NCBI RefSeq assembly: GCF_050379415.1
Contig: NZ_JBNRLS010000001.1
Span: 620,001-684,000, forward strand
Length of the DNA stretch: 64,000 bases
Origin: Marinobacter sp050379415
GTDB taxonomy: Bacteria > Pseudomonadota > Gammaproteobacteria > Pseudomonadales > Oleiphilaceae
Reading direction: 5' to 3'
Shown here: piece after piece, positions 7,949 to 17,625 of the stretch
Position numbering within the stretch: position 1 is the stretch's first letter
How the letters are laid out: each line of letters starts with the position of its first letter
Translations under genes and position numbers: made by a program
The notes under the pieces: model-generated
Database searches by the model: none
Told to the model about the DNA's origin: nothing
Seen by the model: the letters and a program-made list of their open reading frames with translations, nothing else

Positions 7949-7956
7949 TGTATAAT
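7928..7956 (+). promoter_or_regulatory. suf operon promoter
   Basis: A -35 CTGACT (7928-7933), a 17-nt spacer and a perfect -10 TATAAT (7951-7956) form a good sigma-70 promoter about 212 nt upstream of sufB. A second TATAAT at 7900-7905 has only a poor -35 and may be an additional start. The 5' leader would be about 205 nt. Confidence 0.7.
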
Positions 7957-8028
7957 CGCTCGCCAGAAAGAACGGATTCCGCCCAATTCAACGACCCGGG
8001 CACCAGAAATCCGTCATCCAAAAACCGA

Positions 8029-8065
8029 TTGCAGGGCGTACTCACGGAGTGAGCGACCACTGCAA
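8029..8065 (+). promoter_or_regulatory. Hairpin in the sufB leader
   Basis: Nested inverted repeats TTGCAG/CTGCAA (8029-8034, 8060-8065) and CTCA/TGAG (8041-8044, 8050-8053) lie in the 5' leader about 105 nt before sufB. No T-tract follows, so it is not a terminator. It could affect leader stability or small-RNA control. Confidence 0.35.
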
Positions 8066-8168
8066 CACCCAACTAGACTGAATATATCCGCCCGCCAGCC
8101 CAACCAAACGGCTGCCGGTGACACCAAGGGCCAAGAGCCCGCGATGAGAGAATTACGGAGCGACGATC

Positions 8169-9617
8169 ATGGCGACCACCGACAAAGAGGTGAACGAGCT
8201 GATCAAACGGGAATACGAACACGGCTTTGTGACCGAAATCGAAGCCGACACGTTCGAGCCCGGACTGAACGAAGACGTCATTGCCCGGCTTTCCGCCATC
8301 AAGAAAGAGCCGGAGTGGATGCTCGAATGGCGCCTGAAAGCCTATCGTCGCTGGCTCGAGATGGACGAGCCGGACTGGGCTCACGTCGGTTACCCGAAAA
8401 TCGACTACAATTCGATTTCTTATTATTCCGCGCCCAAACGCAAGGAAGACATGCCCCAGAGCCTGGACGAAGTCGATCCGGAGCTTCTGAAAACCTATGA
8501 AAAACTGGGCATCCCCCTGCACGAGCGCGAAAAGCTGGCTGGCGTCGCGGTCGACGCGGTATTTGACTCCGTCTCCGTTGCCACCACCTTCAAAGAGCCG
8601 CTGGCCAAAGCCGGCGTCATCTTCTGCTCCATTTCCGAGGCTGTCCGGGACTATCCTGAACTGGTGCAGAAATACCTGGGCACCGTCGTACCCCACGGCG
8701 ACAACTTCTTTGCCGGCTTGAACTCCGCGGTCTTCTCCGACGGCACCTTCGTGTATGTGCCGAAGGGTGTACGCTGCCCGATGGAGTTGTCCACCTACTT
8801 CCGCATCAACGCCGCCAATACCGGCCAGTTCGAGCGCACCCTGATTATCGCCGACGAAGGCAGCTATGTAAGCTACCTGGAAGGCTGCACCGCACCAATG
8901 CGGGATGAAAATCAGCTGCACGCCGCCGTGGTTGAGCTGGTAGCCCTGGACGACGCCCAGATCAAGTACTCCACCGTCCAGAACTGGTATCCGGGCGACG
9001 AGAACGGCAAGGGCGGCATCTACAACTTCGTTACCAAGCGCGGCGCCTGTATCGGCAAGAATTCCAAGATCTCCTGGACCCAGGTGGAGACCGGCTCCGC
9101 CGTCACCTGGAAGTATCCGAGCTGTGTGCTGCGGGGCGAGAACAGCGTCGGCGAGTTCTACTCCGTAGCGCTGACCCACAATTACCAGCAGGCCGATACC
9201 GGTACCAAGATGATCCACCTGGGCAAGAACACCCGGAGCACCATCATCTCCAAGGGTATTTCTGCTGGCAAGAGCTCCAACGCGTATCGGGGCCTGGTGA
9301 AATTCGGCCCGGGCGCGGAGGGTGCGCGCAACTTTACCCAGTGTGACTCGCTGCTGATCGGCGACCGCTGTGGCGCCCACACCTTCCCGTACATCGAGAG
9401 CAAGAACAAATCCGCCATCGTCGAGCACGAGGCCACCACCTCCAAGGTCAGTGACGAACAGATGTTCCTCTGCCGCCAGCGTGGTATCGACCCGGAGCAG
9501 GCCGTCTCCATGATTGTGAACGGCTTCTGCAAGGAAGTATTCAAGGAGCTGCCGATGGAATTCGCCGTGGAAGCCGGCAAGCTGCTGGAAGTGAGCCTCG
9601 AAGGCTCCGTGGGCTGA
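8169..9617 (+). CDS. sufB: Fe-S cluster assembly scaffold SufB
   Basis: SufB is the core of the SufBCD scaffold on which Fe-S clusters are built from SufS/SufE-derived sulfur. The 482-residue protein has the family N-terminal segment (EYEHGFVTEIEADTFEPGL), the VPKGVRCPMELSTYFRIN block, the beta-helix core, and the C-terminal DEQMFLCRQRGI with its conserved cysteine. CGGAG lies 8 nt before the ATG. It heads the operon sufB-sufC-sufD-sufS-sufA, with sufT and sufE further on. No iscR or other Rrf2 regulator precedes it, which is the common arrangement elsewhere; control is probably through the IscR-like box at 7924-7948. Confidence 0.97.
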   Translation: MATTDKEVNELIKREYEHGFVTEIEADTFEPGLNEDVIARLSAIKKEPEWMLEWRLKAYRRWLEMDEPDWAHVGYPKIDYNSISYYSAPKRKEDMPQSLDEVDPELLKTYEKLGIPLHEREKLAGVAVDAVFDSVSVATTFKEPLAKAGVIFCSISEAVRDYPELVQKYLGTVVPHGDNFFAGLNSAVFSDGTFVYVPKGVRCPMELSTYFRINAANTGQFERTLIIADEGSYVSYLEGCTAPMRDENQLHAAVVELVALDDAQIKYSTVQNWYPGDENGKGGIYNFVTKRGACIGKNSKISWTQVETGSAVTWKYPSCVLRGENSVGEFYSVALTHNYQQADTGTKMIHLGKNTRSTIISKGISAGKSSNAYRGLVKFGPGAEGARNFTQCDSLLIGDRCGAHTFPYIESKNKSAIVEHEATTSKVSDEQMFLCRQRGIDPEQAVSMIVNGFCKEVFKELPMEFAVEAGKLLEVSLEGSVG

Positions 9618-9678
9618 TCCGGCCGAGCTTCACTGGAAACGCATTCATACAGATTCAGAGATAGAGAGAAGCGAACAA

Positions 9679-10452
9679 ATGCTTAGCATCAAGAACCTGC
9701 ACGCATCCGTTGAGGGCAAAGAGATCCTCAAGGGCATCAACCTGGAGATCAAGGCCGGGGAAGTTCACGCCATCATGGGTCCGAACGGTTCGGGCAAGAG
9801 TACCCTGTCCCAGGTGCTGGCAGGCAACGAAGCATTTGAAGTCACCGAGGGCGAAGTCACCCTCAACGGCGAGAACCTGCTGGACCTGGAGACCGAAGAA
9901 CGGGCCCGGGAAGGCATCTTCCTGGCGTTCCAGTACCCGGTGGAGATCCCCGGCGTCAGCAACCTGCAGTTCCTGCGCACGGCCGTCAACGCCATGCGCA
10001 CGCATCATGGCGAGGAAGAGATGAACGCCGCCGAGTTCATGAAACTCGCGAAGGAAGTCTCCAAACAGGTGGACCTGGATCCAGCCTTCCTCAAGCGTGG
10101 TGTCAACGAAGGTTTCTCGGGTGGTGAGAAGAAACGCAACGAGATCATGCAGGCCCTGCTGCTGCAGCCGAAGCTGGCCATCCTGGATGAGACCGACTCC
10201 GGCCTCGACATCGACGCCCTGAAGGTGGTGTCCGATGGCGTCAACGCCCTGCGCTCCGCAGACCGCGCCATCCTGATGGTCACCCACTACCAGCGCCTGC
10301 TGAACCACATCGTGCCGGACTATGTCCATGTCCTGGCCGGTGGCAAGATCATCAAGTCCGGTGGCCGCGAACTGGCCCTGGAACTGGAAGAGAAAGGCTA
10401 TGGCTGGCTCGGCATCAAGGATGAAGAAACCGCCGACAGTGCTGCCAACTAA
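9679..10452 (+). CDS. sufC: Fe-S assembly ATPase SufC
   Basis: SufC is the ABC-type ATPase that drives conformational change in the SufBC2D complex. The 257-residue protein has Walker A GPNGSGKST (K40), the signature region FSGGEKKRNEIMQ, Walker B LAILDETDSGLD with the SufC-typical DETDSGLD, and the H-loop VTHYQRLL. It lies 61 nt after sufB and 12 nt before sufD. It is soluble and has no membrane partner, as usual for SufC. Confidence 0.97.
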   Translation: MLSIKNLHASVEGKEILKGINLEIKAGEVHAIMGPNGSGKSTLSQVLAGNEAFEVTEGEVTLNGENLLDLETEERAREGIFLAFQYPVEIPGVSNLQFLRTAVNAMRTHHGEEEMNAAEFMKLAKEVSKQVDLDPAFLKRGVNEGFSGGEKKRNEIMQALLLQPKLAILDETDSGLDIDALKVVSDGVNALRSADRAILMVTHYQRLLNHIVPDYVHVLAGGKIIKSGGRELALELEEKGYGWLGIKDEETADSAAN

Positions 10453-10464
10453 GGAGGCCGCGGA

Positions 10465-11751
10465 ATGAAACCAGCACCGACCCTTTCCTCCGCGTTCCTC
10501 GAATCGGCCGGCCAGTCCCTGCCCGAGGCGCTACTGGAGCTGCGCAAGCAGCGCGGTACCGCCCTGGTGGACATGCCGCTGCCGACGCGGAAAACCGAGA
10601 ACTGGAAATACTCCAGCAAGTATCTCAAGCTGACCGAGGACATGGCCAGCAGCCTGTCCTCGCAGGGCAAAGAACTTAGTGGCCATGAGGTACCGGGCTA
10701 CCGGATCGTGTTCCTGAACGGCGTGATCCAGCCGGAAGCCAGCGAGTTCCCCCAGGTTGATGGCATTCGGGTAGCCAGCTTCCGCGACCTGGATGACCAG
10801 GAAGCCGCTGAACTGGCAGAGCAACTGGACAACACCCTGGACGACAAGGCCGTGCAGCTGGCCCGCCTGAATGCCGCGCGTTTTGAGGACGGCCTGCTGA
10901 TCCGCCTGAAGCCGGACGCCGTGCTCGACCAGCCCCTGTTTGTGATCCACGAAGTCACGGCTGACGCCAGTGGCTCCGCCTTCCCGCGCATTTTCGTCGA
11001 CGCGGGCCGCCACAGCCAGGCGACCCTGGTGGAGGAGTACCGCTCCAGCGGCTCCGAACCGGTCATGGTCAACACCGTCACCGAGTTCAAGCTGGGCGAC
11101 GGCGCCAACATCACCAACGTTCGCCTGACCATGGAAGGCGAGAACGTGCAGCACATTGGCGCTACCGGTGTCCGACAGCAGCGCAACGCCCGTTTCGAGA
11201 GCCACACAGTCGGCTTCGGTGGCCCGCTGCGCCGCCATGACCTGCAGGTTCGCCTGGAAGGTGAAGGCGGCGAGTGCAAGCTCAACGGCGTGGTGGTCAC
11301 CCAGGGCAAACAGCACTTTGACAACCACACCACCATTGAGCACGTGGCCGCCCACTGCAACAGCGAGGAGACCTACCGCAACATTGCAGCGGATCAGTCC
11401 CACGCAGTTTTCAACGGCCGGATTCATATCCACCAGGACGCCCAGAAGTCCAATGCGGATATGAACAACAAGAACCTGCTCCTGTCCAACGGTGCAGAGA
11501 TCGACACCAAGCCGGAGCTGGAAATCTACGCCGACGATGTGAAGTGTGCCCACGGTGCCACCATCGGCCAGCTGGACGAGATCTCCCTGTTCTACCTGGT
11601 GTCCCGCGGCATCGGTCGGCGCCAGGCCAATGTGCTGCTGACCATGGCTTTCATCAACGAGCTGGTTGAGCAGATTCCGCTGGAGACAGTGCGTGAAACC
11701 GCCCACACCCGGCTGAACCAGTTCTTTGACCAGACCTTCCAGGAGGTGTGA
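10465..11751 (+). CDS. sufD: Fe-S assembly protein SufD
   Basis: SufD pairs with SufB in the SufBC2D scaffold and is needed for iron acquisition. The 428-residue protein has the N-terminal RKTENWKYSS motif, a beta-helix core, and the C-terminal block CAHGATIGQLDEISLFYLVSRGI, where the histidine aligns with the SufD residue important at the SufB-SufD interface. It lies 12 nt after sufC and 6 nt before sufS, and its reading direction and codon use match the operon. Confidence 0.95.
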   Translation: MKPAPTLSSAFLESAGQSLPEALLELRKQRGTALVDMPLPTRKTENWKYSSKYLKLTEDMASSLSSQGKELSGHEVPGYRIVFLNGVIQPEASEFPQVDGIRVASFRDLDDQEAAELAEQLDNTLDDKAVQLARLNAARFEDGLLIRLKPDAVLDQPLFVIHEVTADASGSAFPRIFVDAGRHSQATLVEEYRSSGSEPVMVNTVTEFKLGDGANITNVRLTMEGENVQHIGATGVRQQRNARFESHTVGFGGPLRRHDLQVRLEGEGGECKLNGVVVTQGKQHFDNHTTIEHVAAHCNSEETYRNIAADQSHAVFNGRIHIHQDAQKSNADMNNKNLLLSNGAEIDTKPELEIYADDVKCAHGATIGQLDEISLFYLVSRGIGRRQANVLLTMAFINELVEQIPLETVRETAHTRLNQFFDQTFQEV

Positions 11752-11757
11752 CCGGTA

Positions 11758-13011
<1,254 letters not shown>

Positions 13012-13024
13012 TGGAGGTGGAATC

Positions 13025-13381
13025 ATGACAGCCGAAGTCTTCACCCCGAGTGACGTAACCGTGACCATGACCCCGAGTGCGGTCAGGCACGTACGCAAGC
13101 AACTCGACAAGAAGCCGGATGCCAAGGGTATTCGCCTGGCCATCAAGAAGAGTGGCTGCTCCGGCTTCAAGTACGAGACCCAGTGGGTGGACGAAGCCGC
13201 AACCGATGACCGCGTGTTCCACATCGACGGCGTGGACGTGTTCGTGAAAGAAGAACACCTGCCGATGGTGAACGGCATCGAGATCGATTTTGTCACCGAA
13301 GGCGTGAATTCACTCTTCAAGTTCCGCAACCCGAATGCCACGGCGGAGTGTGGGTGCGGAGAGAGTTTTACTGTCGCCTGA
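13025..13381 (+). CDS. sufA: A-type Fe-S carrier SufA
   Basis: SufA is an A-type carrier that receives clusters from the SufBCD scaffold and delivers them to apoproteins. The 118-residue protein has the three ligand cysteines of the family: one in KKSGCSGFKY and two in AECGCGESF at the C-terminus. GGAGG lies about 8 nt before the ATG at 13025. It is separated from sufS by 13 nt and is the last gene before the first 30-nt palindrome (13410-13439). Confidence 0.93.
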   Translation: MTAEVFTPSDVTVTMTPSAVRHVRKQLDKKPDAKGIRLAIKKSGCSGFKYETQWVDEAATDDRVFHIDGVDVFVKEEHLPMVNGIEIDFVTEGVNSLFKFRNPNATAECGCGESFTVA

Positions 13382-13409
13382 TCGGTGAAAACGGGGCAGA
13401 CGTGAAGAC

Positions 13410-13439
13410 GGGGTCAGATGAACGCTTTCATCTGACCCC
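13410..13439. repeat. 30-nt palindromic repeat, copy 1 (ATGAA class)
   Basis: Arms GGGGTCAGATGAA and TTCATCTGACCCC are perfect 13-bp complements around loop CGCT. It is preceded by the flank TGAAGAC (13403-13409). It lies between sufA and sufT. Confidence 0.95.
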
Positions 13440-13475
13440 AACCTAAACAAACCAAAGCACATTACGAGACCAGGC

Positions 13476-14018
13476 ATGCAAGAACGGGAAGTGGTCCTGA
13501 CCAAACGCGAGGTGGAAGCACGCCTCGTTCCTGCCGGAACCGAAATCATGATTCCGGCGGACACCTTTGTGACCATCACTCAGTCCCTTGGCGGCACCTT
13601 CACGGTGGCGGTCAACGGCAACCTGGCCCGGATTGAGGGCCACGACGCCGATGCCCTGGGCAAGCAACCGCTGGAAAGCAGCTTCGAGACCCCGGAAGAC
13701 GGCACCGTCAACGAGAATCAGGTCTGGGAAGCCCTGCGCAACTGCTACGATCCGGAGATCCCCGTAAACGTGGTGGATCTCGGGCTGATCTACGAGTGCA
13801 AGATCGAGAACGACACCGAGGAAGGCAACCACGTCTACATCAAGATGACTCTCACTGCTGCCGGCTGCGGCATGGGCCCGGTGATCTGTGACGACGTCAA
13901 ACGCAAGGTCGAGCATGTTCCCAACGTGGACAAGGTGACCGTCGAACTCACCTTCGATCCGCCCTGGAACAACGACATGCTGACCGACGAGGCCAAGCTG
14001 GAACTGGGGATGCTGTGA
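13476..14018 (+). CDS. sufT: Putative Fe-S assembly protein SufT
   Basis: The 180-residue protein has an N-terminal segment unique to SufT (about residues 1-65) and a DUF59/MIP18 domain (about 75-175). The domain motifs are the strand LRNCYDPEIPVNVVDLGL, the short TAAGCGMGP containing the conserved cysteine, and FDPPWNNDM. SufT proteins assist Fe-S maturation under high demand. The gene is 94 nt after sufA, with a palindromic repeat in between, and probably remains in the suf transcript, since no U-tract follows that hairpin. Confidence 0.9.
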   Translation: MQEREVVLTKREVEARLVPAGTEIMIPADTFVTITQSLGGTFTVAVNGNLARIEGHDADALGKQPLESSFETPEDGTVNENQVWEALRNCYDPEIPVNVVDLGLIYECKIENDTEEGNHVYIKMTLTAAGCGMGPVICDDVKRKVEHVPNVDKVTVELTFDPPWNNDMLTDEAKLELGML

Positions 14019-14042
14019 AGCCCGGGCTTAAACCGCTAACAT

Positions 14043-14072
14043 GGGGTCAGATGAACGCTTTCATTTGACCCC
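14043..14072. repeat. 30-nt palindromic repeat, copy 2 (ATGAA class)
   Basis: Arms GGGGTCAGATGAA and TTCATTTGACCCC around CGCT. The single deviation leaves a G-U pair in plus-strand RNA. It lies 24 nt after sufT. Confidence 0.93.
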
Positions 14073-14108
14073 GTTTTAGAACCCGACCCTGGGGTCTGAA
14101 GCCCCACC

Positions 14109-14138
14109 GGGGTCTGAAGAAAGCCTTCTTCTGACCCC
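14109..14138. repeat. 30-nt palindromic repeat, copy 3 (AAGAA class, right-facing)
   Basis: Arms GGGGTCTGAAGAA and TTCTTCTGACCCC around AGCC, with a T-T mismatch at positions 7/24. A truncated start of another copy (GGGGTCTGAA) lies at 14091-14100. It is followed by ATTTTCTT. It lies between sufT and sufE. Confidence 0.93.
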
Positions 14139-14177
14139 ATTTTCTTAAAACCCAGCGCCGAAAACAGCAGCAATCAC

Positions 14178-14642
14178 ATGACCGCCACCAAAGAAGACTT
14201 CCTGAACAACCCCCTCGGAACCAGGACCACCCTTGAAGATGTCCTGGACGCCTTCGAATTCCTGGATGACTGGGAAGAGCGCTACGCCTATATCATTGAC
14301 CTGGGCAAGCAGCTGCCATCATTCCCGGATGACGCCCGTACCGAGGAAAACTACGTGCACGGCTGCCAGAGCCAGGTATGGCTGATCCACCACTACGATG
14401 AAACCAGCGGCAAGCTTTACCTGCTGATCGATTCCGACGCCATGATCGTGCGCGGTCTCGCGGCGATCATCCTGGTGGCCCTGAACGGCAAAAGCCCCCG
14501 TGAGCTGCTGACCACCGATATCGACGAACTGTTCGAACAACTGGACCTGTTCCGCCACATCTCCCCCACCCGCGGCAATGGCCTCCGGGCCATGGTGGGC
14601 AAGATCCGTGATCTGGCGGCGACCGAAGCCGCCGAGTCCTGA
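14178..14642 (+). CDS. sufE: Sulfur acceptor SufE
   Basis: SufE accepts persulfide sulfur from SufS and passes it to SufB. The 154-residue protein has the acceptor cysteine C63 in NYVHGCQSQVW, preceded by the WEERYAYIIDLGKQLP helix typical of SufE/CsdE. It is in the suf direction but 159 nt from sufT, with two palindromic repeats in the gap, so it may be co-transcribed or separately controlled. No promoter stands out before it. Confidence 0.94.
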   Translation: MTATKEDFLNNPLGTRTTLEDVLDAFEFLDDWEERYAYIIDLGKQLPSFPDDARTEENYVHGCQSQVWLIHHYDETSGKLYLLIDSDAMIVRGLAAIILVALNGKSPRELLTTDIDELFEQLDLFRHISPTRGNGLRAMVGKIRDLAATEAAES

Positions 14643-14653
14643 TGAGGGAACCG

Positions 14654-14671
14654 GGGGTCTGATGAACGCTT
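14654..14671. repeat. Truncated palindromic repeat
   Basis: The first 18 nt of an ATGAA-class copy (GGGGTCTGATGAACGCTT) are followed by unrelated sequence, so only the left arm and loop survive. It lies directly before copy 4. Confidence 0.8.
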
Positions 14672-14679
14672 GCCCCGCT

Positions 14680-14709
14680 GGGGTCTGAAGAAAACCTTCT
14701 TCTGACCCC
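14680..14709. repeat. 30-nt palindromic repeat, copy 4 (AAGAA class, right-facing)
   Basis: Arms GGGGTCTGAAGAA and TTCTTCTGACCCC around AACC, with a T-T mismatch at 7/24. It is the exact reverse complement of copy 5. Confidence 0.95.
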
Positions 14710-14744
14710 GTCCTGGATGACCACCCCGGGGCATGATCGAACTC

Positions 14745-14774
14745 GGGGTCAGAAGAAGGTTTTCTTCAGACCCC
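14745..14774. repeat. 30-nt palindromic repeat, copy 5 (AAGAA class, left-facing)
   Basis: Arms GGGGTCAGAAGAA and TTCTTCAGACCCC around GGTT, with an A-A mismatch at 7/24. It is followed by TGAGCCA, the same inner sequence as copy 7. Confidence 0.95.
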
Positions 14775-14915
14775 TGAGCCAACCACCCCTCCACCCCCAA
14801 CTTACACTTCGAAAACAATCTGTTACCACTTCTGTCATGTTCCCGAAAGGCGCCTGCTCTAACCTGTCTGCTCCGTAATATTTGCATTCCAAAATAACGC
14901 TAGACAGGTATCCGA

Positions 14916-16238
14916 ATGAGCAGTAACCGTCTGACCAGACTCTCTGTGGCCATTGGCCTCTCCATTGCCACCAGCTCCGCCCTGGCAAGCCCCCAGCAGT
15001 TCATGTCCGCCCGTTCGTTTGGCATGGCCGGCACCGGTGTCGCCAGCGCACACCCGGCCGATGCCGCCATGACCAACCCGGCGATGATGGCGGCGGATCA
15101 CCACGACTGGTCAGACGATTTCGGGCTGATGTTGCCATCAGTCAACGCCCGTGCAGCGGATGAAGAAGAGACGGTGGATCAGATCGATGATATTCAGGAT
15201 GTGATCAGCGAATTCAACCGCCTCATCACTGAGTTCGAGAACAACCCGAGCGGCCAGAATGCCGATAATCTGGCCGGCAGCGCCGCGGACCTCCGGGACC
15301 GTCTGGTTGCCTTCGACGAGGACACCGTCAGGGTCAATGCCGGCCTTGGGCTCGGTCTCGCAGTACCCGGGCAAAGCCTTTCGGTGGGCGTATTCACCAA
15401 CGCCAACCTGACTGCCACCGTGCGCGGCGAGCTTTCCGACAGTGACCGCAGCCTGCTGGACAATATCGCAACCGCAGCAGAATCCGGCTCGCCCTCCAAC
15501 GTGCAGGCCATCATCGATGGTGCCGCGATCGACGACCAGGGTGATATCCGCTTTGACTCCCGGGGGCGGATCCTGGCCTCGGCAGTGGGTGAAGTCGGTA
15601 TTGCCTTTGCCCGTGCCTTCGAGCTGCAAAGCGGTGATCGTTTCCAGCTGGGCGTCTCGCCCAAGTATGTGGAGCTGAGAACGTTCCAGTACACCGAGAC
15701 CGTCTCCGGCTTTGAAGACGATGAGTTCGACGGCGACCAGTACCAGACTGACAAGAGCGGTTTCAATGTGGACCTCGGCACCGCCTATGCCTTCGGTGAC
15801 GAGCACCAGTGGAATGCAGGCCTGGCCATTAAGAACCTGATCCCAATGGAGCTGGATTCCGCGGCCAGCCGGCCCGAGTTGGGCGAACAGGTTCGCACCC
15901 TGAAGCTCAACCCCAGGGTCACCGCCGGCATTGCCCACAAGAGTGAGCACCATCTGGTGACCGCAGAGCTGGACCTTACCAAAAAGGAAGCCTTTGGCTT
16001 TGAAGATGACACCCGGTGGCTCGCCCTTGGCGCCGAGTTTGATGCCTTGCGCTATGCCCAGCTGCGCGTCGGCGTGCGCCACAATCTGGCCAGCAACGAC
16101 AACAATGACGGCATCGAAGAAGCCACCCAGTTCACCGCCGGCCTCGGCCTGAACATTCTGGGTGCACGCCTGGATCTGGGTGCGCTTTACAGCGATGCGG
16201 ATGTGGGTGCGGCTATCGAGATTGGCAGCGCGTTCTGA
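14916..16238 (+). CDS. TraF-like outer-membrane beta-barrel protein
   Basis: The 440-residue protein has a Sec signal peptide cleaved after SSALA (about residue 24), then the FadL/TraF_2-type plug region (QFMSARSFGMAGTGVASAHPADAAMTNPA). Amphipathic strands continue to a C-terminal phenylalanine, the hallmark of barrel insertion. A helical stretch at about 85-125 lies between plug and barrel. Databases call such proteins conjugal transfer TraF, but chromosomal copies like this have no conjugation genes nearby, and the function is probably transport or envelope-related. A TAATAT at 14876-14881 is a possible -10 without a good -35. It is flanked on both sides by palindromic repeats. Confidence 0.8.
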   Translation: MSSNRLTRLSVAIGLSIATSSALASPQQFMSARSFGMAGTGVASAHPADAAMTNPAMMAADHHDWSDDFGLMLPSVNARAADEEETVDQIDDIQDVISEFNRLITEFENNPSGQNADNLAGSAADLRDRLVAFDEDTVRVNAGLGLGLAVPGQSLSVGVFTNANLTATVRGELSDSDRSLLDNIATAAESGSPSNVQAIIDGAAIDDQGDIRFDSRGRILASAVGEVGIAFARAFELQSGDRFQLGVSPKYVELRTFQYTETVSGFEDDEFDGDQYQTDKSGFNVDLGTAYAFGDEHQWNAGLAIKNLIPMELDSAASRPELGEQVRTLKLNPRVTAGIAHKSEHHLVTAELDLTKKEAFGFEDDTRWLALGAEFDALRYAQLRVGVRHNLASNDNNDGIEEATQFTAGLGLNILGARLDLGALYSDADVGAAIEIGSAF

Positions 16239-16247
16239 CCTGGACAT

Positions 16248-16277
16248 GGGGTCTGATGAAAGCCTTCATCTGATCCC
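16248..16277. repeat. 30-nt palindromic repeat, copy 6 (ATGAA class, right-facing)
   Basis: Arms GGGGTCTGATGAA and TTCATCTGATCCC around AGCC, with a T-T mismatch at 7/24. The C-to-T deviation keeps a G-U pair in plus-strand RNA. It lies 10 nt after the TraF-like gene. Confidence 0.93.
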
Positions 16278-16312
16278 GTTTTGGACGCCAACCTCCGTGC
16301 ATGACTAAAGCT

Positions 16313-16342
16313 GGGGTCAGAAGAAGGTGTTCTTCAGACCCC
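16313..16342. repeat. 30-nt palindromic repeat, copy 7 (AAGAA class, left-facing)
   Basis: Arms GGGGTCAGAAGAA and TTCTTCAGACCCC around GGTG, with an A-A mismatch at 7/24. It pairs with copy 8 as a left/right unit. Confidence 0.95.
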
Positions 16343-16372
16343 TGAGCCAGACGCCACCCCCTGAGTCGGATC

Positions 16373-16402
16373 GGGGTCTGATGAAGGCGTTCATCTGACC
16401 CC
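16373..16402. repeat. 30-nt palindromic repeat, copy 8 (ATGAA class, right-facing)
   Basis: Arms GGGGTCTGATGAA and TTCATCTGACCCC around GGCG, with a T-T mismatch at 7/24. It is followed by CTTTTTC, so it may also terminate plus-strand transcripts. Confidence 0.95.
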
Positions 16403-16492
16403 CTTTTTCACGTCCACTCCCCCCCCATTTGCTTACCATCCTCCCACGCCGGATAATCCCCCAACACCCGAACCAAAACCAAGGGCTTTTCC

Positions 16493-17617
16493 ATGCAAAC
16501 CTACCTGGTTGGCGGCGCTGTCCGTGACGAACTGCTGGGCATTGACGTCAAGGATCGTGACTGGGTGGTGGTCGGCGCCACCCCGGACGAAATGCTGGCC
16601 AAGGGCTTCAAGCAGGTGGGTGCGGACTTTCCGGTTTTCCTGCATCCGCGAACCCGTGAGGAATATGCCCTGGCCCGCACCGAGCGCAAGCAGGGCCGGG
16701 GCTACCATGGTTTCAGTGTCTACAGCGCTCCCGACGTCACCCTCGAGGAAGATCTCAAACGCCGGGATCTGACCATCAACGCCATGGCGAGGGATGAGCG
16801 GGGTGAACTGGTGGATCCCTTCCATGGCCTTGAAGATCTGCAAGCGCGGCAACTGCGCCATGTTTCACTGGCATTTTCGGAAGACCCGTTGCGCATACTA
16901 CGCACCGCCCGTTTTGCCGCCCGCTTCCAGCCCATGGGATTCGAGGTGCATCCGGAGACCATGGCACTGATGCGCCAGATGGTGGCCGAGGGCGAGGTGG
17001 ACCACCTGGTACCGGAGCGGGTATGGCAGGAGGTCCGGCGGGCCCTGCACGAACAGGAACCCGGAACCTTTTTCGAAGTACTCCGGGACTGCCGTGCCCT
17101 ATCCATACTGATCCCGGAACTGGCTGACGATGAAACTCTGGCCACAGCACTGTCCGCACTTCGAAGTGTGGCCCGGCAAGACACCAGCACCGAACAACGC
17201 TTTGCCGCCGTCCTTTTGCCACTCTCTTCGGAGCAGGCACTCACTCGCGCGGAAGCCATGAAAGCTCCCAACGATTGTCGGGATCTGGCCAGGCTGGCCT
17301 GCCATTTCAAAACCGCGCTGGCTGATTTATCCTCAAACGAAGACCCAACCGCTTCGGCGCTGCTCGAACTGCTGGACTATGCCGACCTCTGGCGCCGGGG
17401 AGCGCGTTTCGAGGCGCTGTTGCAAGTACTGGACTATGCCCTGCCCGAAGATCTCAGGGCCCGGGTACAGGCCCTGCAGATCGCCGCCCGGGCAGCCGCC
17501 GGCGTCAATCCCAGGGAATTCCTGGCACAGGGATTCAAGGGCAAGGCCCTGGGTGAGGCAATCCGGGCAGAGCGGCTCAAGCGTATAGAACAGGCATTGC
17601 CCGCATTCAACAGCTGA
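16493..17617 (+). CDS. cca: CCA-adding tRNA nucleotidyltransferase without HD motif
   Basis: The enzyme adds or repairs the CCA end of tRNAs. The 374-residue class-II protein has the nucleotidyltransferase head VGGAVRDELLG, the metal-binding DRD (in VKDRDW), the RRDLTINAMA motif and the neck region SEDPLRILRTARFAARF. E. coli Cca is 412 residues and carries a C-terminal HD phosphohydrolase domain. Here the protein is about 40 residues shorter, and where the HD pair is expected the sequence reads RFAAVLLPLSSEQ, so the phosphatase activity is predicted to be missing. It is followed 8 nt later by the pteridine reductase gene. Confidence 0.93.
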   Translation: MQTYLVGGAVRDELLGIDVKDRDWVVVGATPDEMLAKGFKQVGADFPVFLHPRTREEYALARTERKQGRGYHGFSVYSAPDVTLEEDLKRRDLTINAMARDERGELVDPFHGLEDLQARQLRHVSLAFSEDPLRILRTARFAARFQPMGFEVHPETMALMRQMVAEGEVDHLVPERVWQEVRRALHEQEPGTFFEVLRDCRALSILIPELADDETLATALSALRSVARQDTSTEQRFAAVLLPLSSEQALTRAEAMKAPNDCRDLARLACHFKTALADLSSNEDPTASALLELLDYADLWRRGARFEALLQVLDYALPEDLRARVQALQIAARAAAGVNPREFLAQGFKGKALGEAIRAERLKRIEQALPAFNS

Positions 17618-17625
17618 GGACAGAC

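Noticed and set aside
14916..16238. Conjugation gene (TraF name)
   Set aside because: The match is to the chromosomal TraF-like barrel family; no other transfer genes, relaxase or origin of transfer are nearby.
14043..16402. All palindromes as intrinsic terminators
   Set aside because: Most lack a U-tract on either strand and several sit inside what should be one suf transcript. Only a few end in T-rich sequence.
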